A program made the position numbers and the translations under genes. The notes beneath the pieces were generated by a model. It saw nothing but the letters and a program-made list of their open reading frames with translations, was not told where the DNA came from and did not search any database. 14,805 bases of DNA from an uncultured Paracoccaceae bacterium (GTDB taxonomy: Bacteria; Pseudomonadota; Alphaproteobacteria; Rhodobacterales; Rhodobacteraceae): contig CALHST010000378.1 of the NCBI GenBank assembly GCA_938038825.1, positions 1 to 14,805 of the forward strand, written 5' to 3'. Below, piece after piece: positions 1 through 5,802 of the stretch; positions within the stretch are counted from its first letter, which is position 1, and the number at the start of each line of letters is the position of its first letter.

Positions 1-225
1 CTGGCTGTGCGTGAACTTTGTGCTTGTGTTCAATCGCACATCGCGAACAGCCAGATCCAGACCTCTTTCCAAGAAGACTTGGCGGAACTGATAGAAGCCA
101 AATTCAAAGCACGTCATGAAGACCAACAGCATGATCGGGAACAGAATGACAAATTCTATCAAAACCAGGCTTCCGCGTTCCTCTTCCTTGATCTGACGCA
201 AGCGGTTGGCAAACAGTCTCTTCAT
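1..225 (-). CDS. TadE-like pilus assembly protein, 3' end outside the window
   Basis: Only the first 75 codons are present; the reading frame runs off the left edge. It begins MKRLFANRLRQIKEEERGS, a basic and charged head, followed by one long hydrophobic segment at about residues 20-42 (LVLIEFVILFPIMLLVFMTC) and then an amphipathic helix (FRQVFLERGLDLAVRDVR). This is the layout of the TadE family (minor pseudopilins of the tight-adherence/Flp pilus), with a Glu (E24) early in the membrane helix as in type IV pilin-like proteins. Its ATG overlaps the TGA of the upstream tadG-like gene as ATGA on the minus strand, so the two are almost certainly co-transcribed and translationally coupled. The likely role is a membrane-anchored minor pilin or assembly factor of a Tad-type secretion/pilus machine. 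The rest of the protein is not visible, so TadE versus TadF-like cannot be settled. Confidence 0.82.
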   Translation of the reverse strand, partial: MKRLFANRLRQIKEEERGSLVLIEFVILFPIMLLVFMTCFEFGFYQFRQVFLERGLDLAVRDVRLNTSTKFTHSQ

Positions 226-1625
226 TGTGTCAACCTCAGCTGGTTGAGTTGCGTTGCAATTGATTTGAACGCTTCGGTGATCTCAACACCTTCCACACGG
301 AAGAAGTGGCTTGGTGTCGAGGCACAGTTTTCCAAAACGCTTGCACCGTGATTGTCGACTTCGAAACCAACACCCCAGATGACGATGCCTTGGTCTTTCG
401 CTGCTGTGCAGACTTGATTCAGCAAAGCGTCACCGCTGCTTCCGGAATACTTGCGGTAGTAGAACCTGCTGCGGTCGCCGCCAGTATAATAATCAAGATA
501 GGTTCTGAAGTTGAACCGAGCCCAATGCGCGTACAAAGACGGTGAATAGTAAGCGCGGGCCTCGTTAATGCGGTAGCTGTCGGTATTTACGCCATCCGTC
601 ATCACAATAATTGTTTTCATCGTTTCATCGTCGGAATAGTCCGCAGGGCGACCTGCAAAATTGGCATCAACATTACCGCTGTTGATCAGATTGGTGACAA
701 CGCTTCTGGACGAAGGATCCAACAACGCCGCGGCCCATTTCACACCCAAGAAGATGGATGTCTGTGCGCGGGGCTGCAGTTGATTGATTTGGTTCTGCAG
801 AGCCGTCAAATTTTGCGAAAATGGTTGGATTTGTTCATAGCTGCGCTTCGGGCAAGTTGTGTTGCTGACGTCATACAAGTTTCCATAGTACCACTGGAAG
901 TGCTGCATTTGGTCATATTGATGGTTCGGATCCAGGCCAGCGCTGGTGAAATGACTGTCAGGGAATTCGACGCAATGCGACAAGTTGTGACGATTGTTTA
1001 CATTTGGCAAGGCATTGAAAATCGCCGGACCTGCGTTCACATGTTCAGAATATGGAACTACTGAGATAGATATCAGGTTTTCCGTTTCATCACGGATCAG
1101 CGTCTCATTGAATGTGTTGGCTGCGTCACGAAGGTTCGCAATCTTGCCATTGTGACGCATGGATCCAGAGATATCCAAAACCATCGAGATCTCGATTTTT
1201 GAAACCCGTTCTTCAGCAGCACTCAGGGCGGGGGCATTGATTTCGTCAACACCTAAGAAGCGCATGAACTGAGTGGGCGTAACTGTGCGCGCATTTGCTG
1301 AAACGATCCGGTAGTTCAAACCGGCATCGACTGTGACCGAGTTCAGGTATTGCGACATACCGGCCTTGGCGAAGTAATCGTGAACAACCGCTTCGGGGTC
1401 CAACTGTTGATCCAAATCAGCGGCAGCCAAAACAGCGCGGTCTTGCGTGTTTTGCAGCAACGTTCGATCCATTTCACTGCGCATCAAATCGACCCCGATG
1501 CCACCCACGAGGAGTGTCAGGGATATAAATACCAATGCAAGAATCGTCGCCGACCCCCGCTCGTCACGGGCAGCTTGGCGTAAACTGAAACTCAGCACAC
1601 TTGCTACAAACTCATTATTTTTCAT
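222..1625 (-). CDS. TadG-like pilus protein with von Willebrand A domain
   Basis: 467 residues from the chosen ATG at 1625. That ATG has GGAGGG about 7 bases upstream; an in-frame start 16 codons earlier exists but lacks that support. Residues 21-75 (RDERGSATILALVFISLTLL and the helix after it) are the Tad_N-type region: a charged RG motif, one membrane helix, then a stretch rich in Ala, Asp and Gln typical of Flp-pilus TadG proteins. Residues about 145-460 form a von Willebrand A domain. The MIDAS motif DISGS is at 151-155, a Thr in the second loop is near 289, and VMTDG is at 341-345, so the metal-binding set looks complete. Cys residues at about 218, 258, 406 and 434 could form disulfides outside the inner membrane. 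The role is inferred: surface or periplasmic part of the Tad pilus, possibly adhesion or assembly. It lies upstream of the TadE-like gene with a 4-base overlap. Some annotations would simply call it a VWA or pilus assembly TadG-like protein. Confidence 0.85.
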   Translation of the reverse strand: MKNNEFVASVLSFSLRQAARDERGSATILALVFISLTLLVGGIGVDLMRSEMDRTLLQNTQDRAVLAAADLDQQLDPEAVVHDYFAKAGMSQYLNSVTVDAGLNYRIVSANARTVTPTQFMRFLGVDEINAPALSAAEERVSKIEISMVLDISGSMRHNGKIANLRDAANTFNETLIRDETENLISISVVPYSEHVNAGPAIFNALPNVNNRHNLSHCVEFPDSHFTSAGLDPNHQYDQMQHFQWYYGNLYDVSNTTCPKRSYEQIQPFSQNLTALQNQINQLQPRAQTSIFLGVKWAAALLDPSSRSVVTNLINSGNVDANFAGRPADYSDDETMKTIIVMTDGVNTDSYRINEARAYYSPSLYAHWARFNFRTYLDYYTGGDRSRFYYRKYSGSSGDALLNQVCTAAKDQGIVIWGVGFEVDNHGASVLENCASTPSHFFRVEGVEITEAFKSIATQLNQLRLTQ

Positions 1626-1716
1626 CGGTACACCCTCCACAGGCGTTTCCCCACCCTGCTTTTGGATTTGCACACTTCGTCTTCGCCTTTAACACATGAG
1701 AAAATGACGGAAATAA

Positions 1717-1733
1717 GGCAGCGACCATGCCAA
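1717..1733 (-). promoter_or_regulatory. Possible sigma-54 promoter for the pilus genes
   Basis: Read on the minus strand the site is TTGGCATGGTCGCTGCC. It has the GG-N10-GC spacing of a -24/-12 element and matches YTGGCAYG at the -24 box; the -12 box is CTGC instead of TTGC. A start of transcription near 1706 would give a leader of about 80 bases before the tadG-like ATG at 1625. No convincing sigma-70-type pair was seen in the same stretch. A short degenerate motif like this can occur by chance. Confidence 0.28.
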
Positions 1734-1980
1734 TTTCACGCCATTGTCTCTGGTTGGCGTTCAATGAGTGTTGAAAGGGATATGTTGTTTCCCAGAAGGC
1801 GTGTAATCCTGCGAATTCCAAGGATTTTTCCGGCATTCGATCACGCACCTGTTAGCCAATTTGGGCGCATTTTACGGACAATTTCTTCGCTGTTCCGAGG
1901 TGGGTTGTTGTCATTCTATTTATGCTTGTATTGTCGGGTGTAGACGAAAGAGCTTTGCAGGGCTGCCAACAAAAAATCAC

Positions 1981-1994
1981 TTTGGTTAACCAAA
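1981..1994. promoter_or_regulatory. Perfect 14-base palindrome, candidate operator for gdh
   Basis: TTTGGTTAACCAAA is a perfect dyad 73 bases before the gdh start codon. Its core TGGTTAAC recurs at 2008-2015, exactly 25 bases downstream, there without the full second arm. The TGGT...ACCA half-sites resemble operators of GntR-family (FadR subfamily) regulators, but the two-base centre differs from the classical spacing, so the regulator is not identified. Confidence 0.45.
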
Positions 1995-2067
1995 TGATTC
2001 CTCCCTGTGGTTAACTGACGTTACGCGGCGCTGAGTCGCCGAAAAAGGGAAGAAAAAGGAACCTGTT

Positions 2068-3498
2068 ATGTCCAGCCAACAAGAACCGAGTTTTCGCGAA
2101 AGCGTGGATATTATGTTCAGCCGTGCCGTGGCACTCATGGATCTGCCGCCTGGGCTTGAAGAAAAGATCCGCGTTTGCAACGCAACATATACAGTTCGGT
2201 TTGGTGTGCGGCTTCGTGGACAAGTCCAAACGTTCACGGGGTATCGGTCTGTTCACTCAGAACATATGGAACCGGTGAAGGGGGGCATTCGGTATTCCCT
2301 GGGCGTGAACCAAGACGAGGTTGAAGCCCTTGCCGCGCTCATGACGTATAAATGTTCTTTGGTCGAGGCACCGTTTGGTGGATCCAAAGGCGGTTTGTGT
2401 ATTGATCCGCGTGAATATGACGAACAGGAACTGGAACTGATCACCCGCAGATTTGCGTATGAGCTGGCAAAACGGGATCTGATTCACCCATCGCAGAACG
2501 TTCCGGCACCGGATATGGGCACTGGCGAACGTGAAATGGCGTGGATGGCGGATCAATATGCCCGCATGAACACAACAGACATCAACGCGCGGGCCTGCGT
2601 GACGGGCAAGCCGATTAACGCAGGGGGTATTCAGGGCCGGACCGAGGCGACGGGGCGGGGTGTGCAATACGCTTTGCAAGAATTCTTCCGCCACCCCGAG
2701 GATATGAAGGCCGCCGGCTTAACCGGCACATTGGATGGCAAGCGCGTGATCGTGCAAGGTCTGGGCAATGTGGGCTATCACGCTGCCAAATTCCTTCAGG
2801 AAGAAGATGGATGTTTGGTCACCGGCATTATTGAACGTGATGGCGCGCTGTTTAACCCTGATGGGTTGGATGTGGAAAAGATCCGCAACTGGCTGATGAA
2901 ACATGGCGGGATCACTGGATATCCCGATGCCACCCATTTCGAAGAGGGCGGCAAAGTCATGGAGGAAGACTGCGACATTCTGATCCCAGCCGCTTTGGAA
3001 GGCGTGATCAACATGGGCAATGCTGACCGCATCAAAGCCCCGTTGATCATCGAAGCTGCGAATGGTCCTGTCACGGCTGGCGCGGACGAAATTCTGCAGA
3101 AGAAGGGCACTGTGATCATTCCCGACATGTATGCAAACGCTGGCGGTGTAACGGTTTCCTACTTTGAGTGGGTCAAGAACTTGTCCCATATTCGCTTTGG
3201 CCGGATGCAACGGCGTCAGGAAGAATCGCGCCACCAACTTGTTGTGGATGAACTTGAACGGCTCAGCGCTGAAAAAGATTTGGATTGGCAGCTTAGCCCC
3301 GATTTCAAAGAGAAATATCTGCGCGGGGCAGGTGAATTGGAACTGGTCCGCTCTGGGTTGGACGACACTATGCGCACGGCTTATCAGTCGATGCGCGACG
3401 TGTGGCACAGCAGGGCGGACGTTCCTGATTTGCGCACAGCCGCGTATCTTGTCGCTATCGGAAAAGTGGCAGCAAGTTACCGCGCGAAGGGCTTGTAA
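2068..3498 (+). CDS. gdhA: Glutamate dehydrogenase (Glu/Leu/Phe/Val dehydrogenase family)
   Basis: 476 residues, the usual length for NAD(P)-dependent glutamate dehydrogenases of this bacterial type. It interconverts glutamate and 2-oxoglutarate plus ammonia in the cytoplasm. The dimerisation and substrate domain shows PVKGGIRYS at 69-77, MTYKCSLVEAPFGGSKGG at 92-109 with the substrate lysines K71 and K95 and catalytic K107, and PAPDMGTGEREMAWM at 146-160 with D149. The Rossmann domain has GLGNVG at 231-236, then ANGPVTAGA near 331-339 and the conserved MYANAGGVTVSYFEW segment. The ATG follows AAAGGA by 7 bases. It starts a two-gene unit with the cysteine-rich protein 2 bases downstream and is preceded by a palindrome that may bind a regulator. 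The substrate is inferred from overall similarity; leucine or phenylalanine dehydrogenases share the fold but are shorter. NAD versus NADP preference cannot be read with certainty, though I favour NAD as the catabolic form. Confidence 0.93.
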   Translation: MSSQQEPSFRESVDIMFSRAVALMDLPPGLEEKIRVCNATYTVRFGVRLRGQVQTFTGYRSVHSEHMEPVKGGIRYSLGVNQDEVEALAALMTYKCSLVEAPFGGSKGGLCIDPREYDEQELELITRRFAYELAKRDLIHPSQNVPAPDMGTGEREMAWMADQYARMNTTDINARACVTGKPINAGGIQGRTEATGRGVQYALQEFFRHPEDMKAAGLTGTLDGKRVIVQGLGNVGYHAAKFLQEEDGCLVTGIIERDGALFNPDGLDVEKIRNWLMKHGGITGYPDATHFEEGGKVMEEDCDILIPAALEGVINMGNADRIKAPLIIEAANGPVTAGADEILQKKGTVIIPDMYANAGGVTVSYFEWVKNLSHIRFGRMQRRQEESRHQLVVDELERLSAEKDLDWQLSPDFKEKYLRGAGELELVRSGLDDTMRTAYQSMRDVWHSRADVPDLRTAAYLVAIGKVAASYRAKGL

Positions 3499-3500
3499 CG

Positions 3501-4094
3501 ATGGCCCGTGATCTGGCCTTGCGCTGTGCTTGCGGCACTGTTCAGGGGCAGGCGCGGGGCGTAACTCCACGCAACGTGCGGCGGGTATGCTGTTATTGTC
3601 CAGACTGCCGCGCGTTTCTGAACCACGTCGGGGCACAGAGCTGTGTGACGGACGATGGTGGCGCTGATCTGGTTGCGATCCTTCCGGGCCGCATCGAATT
3701 CACCGCAGGCCATGATCAAATATCTGTGCTGCGGCTCAGCAAAAACGGTTTGCTGCGCTGGTATGCTGCCTGCTGTGGCACGCCGCTTGGGAATACGCCG
3801 GCCAAACCTGTTCCCCGCTTTGTGAGCGTTCCGCGCGCTCTGTTCGCAGACCCCGACGCGGATACCGTGCTGGGGAAATTGAAGGCCATCGTGAACACCG
3901 CTCAAGCGCCTGCCGGTCGCGCGCCGCCCAAAGAATTTGGGTTTCCGGGGTTCATCATCTATGTCGCCGCGGGTCATCTGGCATCGGTTCTTGGATTGGC
4001 GCCCAAAAACACGCCGTACTTCGATGCAAATGAGAAACCCGCCGTGACCCCCTATGTTTTGACCAAAGAAGAACGCAAGTTGGCCTCTGCCTGA
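3501..4094 (+). CDS. Cysteine-rich GFA/DUF6151-type putative zinc protein
   Basis: 197 residues. It starts 2 bases after the gdh stop, with AAGGG inside the end of gdh as ribosome site, so it should be co-transcribed and coupled. Cysteines occur as CAC at 9-11, CCYCPDC at 30-36, C48 and CCGTPLGN at 91-98. This is the pattern of the glutathione-dependent formaldehyde-activating (GFA) fold, in which such pairs hold zinc. From memory it best fits the DUF6151 branch. No catalytic role is established for that branch and I do not assign one. The tail (about 140-197) contains a GFPGFIIYVAAGH stretch that is not part of the metal core. Position next to gdh and upstream of sarcosine oxidase, which handles one-carbon units at the formaldehyde level, makes a link to formaldehyde or thiol chemistry tempting but unproven. 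Confidence 0.72.
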   Translation: MARDLALRCACGTVQGQARGVTPRNVRRVCCYCPDCRAFLNHVGAQSCVTDDGGADLVAILPGRIEFTAGHDQISVLRLSKNGLLRWYAACCGTPLGNTPAKPVPRFVSVPRALFADPDADTVLGKLKAIVNTAQAPAGRAPPKEFGFPGFIIYVAAGHLASVLGLAPKNTPYFDANEKPAVTPYVLTKEERKLASA

Positions 4095-4236
4095 GGTTTA
4101 GGCGCACAGCGCGATAAAGACGCGCTCTTTGATAAACCATCGTGACTGAACCGGGATTTGTCGAAATTCTAGTCTGGTGCCCCGAGACTGGTTTGGTACT
4201 GTCACAGCCGTGCAGTGCGCGCGTGAAGGAGTCACC
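4095..4236 (+). promoter_or_regulatory. Leader region of the sarcosine oxidase operon
   Basis: 142 bases between the DUF6151-type gene and soxB. There is no clear terminator and no strong promoter; TTGATA at 4129-4134 has no good partner 17 bases on. An imperfect inverted repeat (AGTCT at 4171-4175 with AGACT at 4185-4189, plus an inner GG/CC pair after a one-base bulge) lies about 50 bases before the start codon and might be an operator. The gap suggests soxB has its own regulation, but read-through from gdh is possible. Confidence 0.35.
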
Positions 4237-5490
4237 ATGCGTTTTTCGGGGCTAAAAATCCTAAAGGAAGGTCTGACCGGTAACAAAGGTTGGCGTCCTC
4301 ATTGGCGGGATCCGCAACCTAAATCCGAATATGACATCATCATTATCGGGGGCGGCGGCCATGGGCTGGCCTGCGCACATTATCTGGCATCGCAACACGG
4401 CATTACAAATGTCGCTGTTTTGGAACGCGGATATATTGGCGGCGGAAATGTGGGGCGTAACACGACAATCGTGCGGGCCAACTACAGTTTGCCAGGCAAC
4501 AGCGAATTCTATTCCCACTCTCTCAAGCTTTGGGAAGGGTTGGAGCAGGACCTGAACTATAACGTGATGCATTCACAGCGCGGCATCATCAATCTGTTCC
4601 ATTCAGATGGGCAACGCGATGACTTTGCCCGACGCGGTAACATGATGCTCAGCCAAGGCGACGACGCAGAGCTGTTGGATACAGAAGGTGTCAGAAAAAA
4701 GCTGCCCTATTTGGATTTCGAACAAACACGCTTTCCGATCTTTGGTGGCTTGTTTCATGCGCGCGGCGGCACAGCGCGCCATGATGCGGTTGCTTGGGGA
4801 TTTGCCCGTGGCGCTGACAGTCGTGGTGTGGACCTGATCCAGAAATGCGAGGTCACGGGGATCGACATTCAGAATGGCGTGGTCACCGGCGTGCAAACCT
4901 CGCGCGGGCCGATCCGTGCCAAGAAAGTTGCGATGATGGGGGCTGGGCGGTCCAGCCAAATTGCAGACATGGCCGGAATGCGCCTGCCAATCGAAAGTCA
5001 TGTGTTGCAAGCCTTTGTCACAGAAGGATTAAAACCCTGCATTGATCACGTCATTACCTATGGAATGGGTCATTTCTATATCAGCCAATCTGACAAAGGC
5101 GGTTTGGTGTTTGGCGGTGATCTGGATATGTATGCGTCTTATGCCGCGCGCGGTAACTTGCCGCTTGTTGAACATGTGGTCGAGGCTGGCATGACCCTGA
5201 TGCCGATGATTGGCAAAGCCAAGATGTTGCGGTCTTGGGGCGGGATCATGGATATGTCGCCGGATGGCTCCCCGATTATCGACAGAACCCATATCGACGG
5301 GCTCTTTGTGTCATGCGGGTGGTGTTATGGCGGCTTCAAGGCGGTTCCAGCAGGCGGGCATGTCATGGCGCATTTGTTGGCGACAGATCAGTATCACCCC
5401 AATGCGACGGGCTTTCGACTGGATCGGTTCCGTTCGGGGGTTGGCATTATCGATGAAGAGGCCACTGGGTCTCAGCACAATTTGCATTAA
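4237..5490 (+). CDS. soxB: Sarcosine oxidase beta subunit
   Basis: 417 residues from the ATG at 4237, chosen because AAGGAG ends 5 bases before it and the protein then begins MRFSGLKILKEGLTGNKGW, the usual SoxB head; the frame is open 20 codons further upstream without such support. It is the FAD/FMN subunit of the heterotetrameric enzyme that oxidatively demethylates sarcosine to glycine with oxygen and tetrahydrofolate. The FAD-binding Rossmann motif IIIGGGGHGLACAHYL is at 35-50, with the acidic end of the second strand at VLERG (61-65). RNTTIVRANY at 74-83 is a typical conserved stretch. GGLFHARGGTARHDAVAWG at 170-188 contains H174, which lies where the covalent FMN histidine (about 173) is in characterised beta subunits. 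The C-terminal WGGIMDMSPDGSPII and GWCYGGFKAVPAGG segments are DAO-family signatures. It is first in the soxBDAG operon, 51 bases before soxD. Confidence 0.95.
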   Translation: MRFSGLKILKEGLTGNKGWRPHWRDPQPKSEYDIIIIGGGGHGLACAHYLASQHGITNVAVLERGYIGGGNVGRNTTIVRANYSLPGNSEFYSHSLKLWEGLEQDLNYNVMHSQRGIINLFHSDGQRDDFARRGNMMLSQGDDAELLDTEGVRKKLPYLDFEQTRFPIFGGLFHARGGTARHDAVAWGFARGADSRGVDLIQKCEVTGIDIQNGVVTGVQTSRGPIRAKKVAMMGAGRSSQIADMAGMRLPIESHVLQAFVTEGLKPCIDHVITYGMGHFYISQSDKGGLVFGGDLDMYASYAARGNLPLVEHVVEAGMTLMPMIGKAKMLRSWGGIMDMSPDGSPIIDRTHIDGLFVSCGWCYGGFKAVPAGGHVMAHLLATDQYHPNATGFRLDRFRSGVGIIDEEATGSQHNLH

Positions 5491-5541
5491 TGAGGTCATC
5501 GGCATGCTGTCACAGCAAAAATATATGAGTGAGTGTTTCTG

Positions 5542-5802
5542 ATGCGCATCCAATGCCCAATTTGTGGATCCCGGGACAGACGAGAGTTTTACTACAAAGG
5601 GGATGCCCTTGCCTTGAAACGACCCGCACCAGATGCGGGGGCTGAGGCGTGGGATGACTATGTGTATCTGCGCGACAATCCCGCCGGGTGGCACTCTGAA
5701 CTGTGGCAACACGAGGCTGGTTGCGGCGCGTGGCTGGTTGTTGAACGCAACATCACCAGCCATGAAATCCGCAAGGTCACTTTGGCGGAGGACGCAACAT
5801 GA
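5542..5802 (+). CDS. soxD: Sarcosine oxidase delta subunit
   Basis: 86 residues, normal for this small zinc subunit. The start is the ATG at 5542, giving MRIQCPICG; a GTG three codons earlier is in frame but would add residues not usual for the family. Zinc ligands are C5, C8, H57 and C61, with the same order and H-x3-C spacing as in characterised delta subunits. The conserved body is visible: REFYYKGDA at 14-22, DDYVYLRDNPAGWHSELWQH at 38-57 and GCGAWLVVERN at 60-70. The subunit is structural and holds the alpha-beta complex together. The ribosome site is weak (GAGTGAG), and its TGA overlaps the soxA ATG as ATGA, which favours coupled translation. Confidence 0.93.
   Translation: MRIQCPICGSRDRREFYYKGDALALKRPAPDAGAEAWDDYVYLRDNPAGWHSELWQHEAGCGAWLVVERNITSHEIRKVTLAEDAT

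Larger units (their letters stand above)
1626..2067. other. Intergenic region between divergent pilus and gdh genes
   Basis: About 440 bases between divergently transcribed genes. Short reading frames occur on both strands (for example 1662-1943 plus and 1615-1848 minus), but none has a recognisable protein or a good ribosome binding site, and I treat them as chance. The left part holds the tadG-like ribosome site and a sigma-54-like element. The right part is more AT-rich and should contain the gdh promoter. A weak candidate is TTGTTG (1905-1910), 18 bases, TATTGT (1929-1934). A 14-base palindrome follows at 1981-1994. Nothing else stands out. Confidence 0.6.

Noticed and set aside
1662..1943. 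93-codon plus-strand frame between the pilus and gdh genes
   Set aside because: Odd composition, no ribosome site, overlaps the tadG-like control region; frames on the other strand here look equally random.
2719..3636. 305-codon open frame on the minus strand opposite gdh
   Set aside because: It lies antisense to a clearly functional glutamate dehydrogenase, has no ribosome site or recognisable domain, and its composition mirrors the sense codons.
4177..4236. Upstream extension of soxB by 20 codons
   Set aside because: The added residues do not resemble the SoxB N-terminus, while the ATG at 4237 has a good AAGGAG and the family-typical head.
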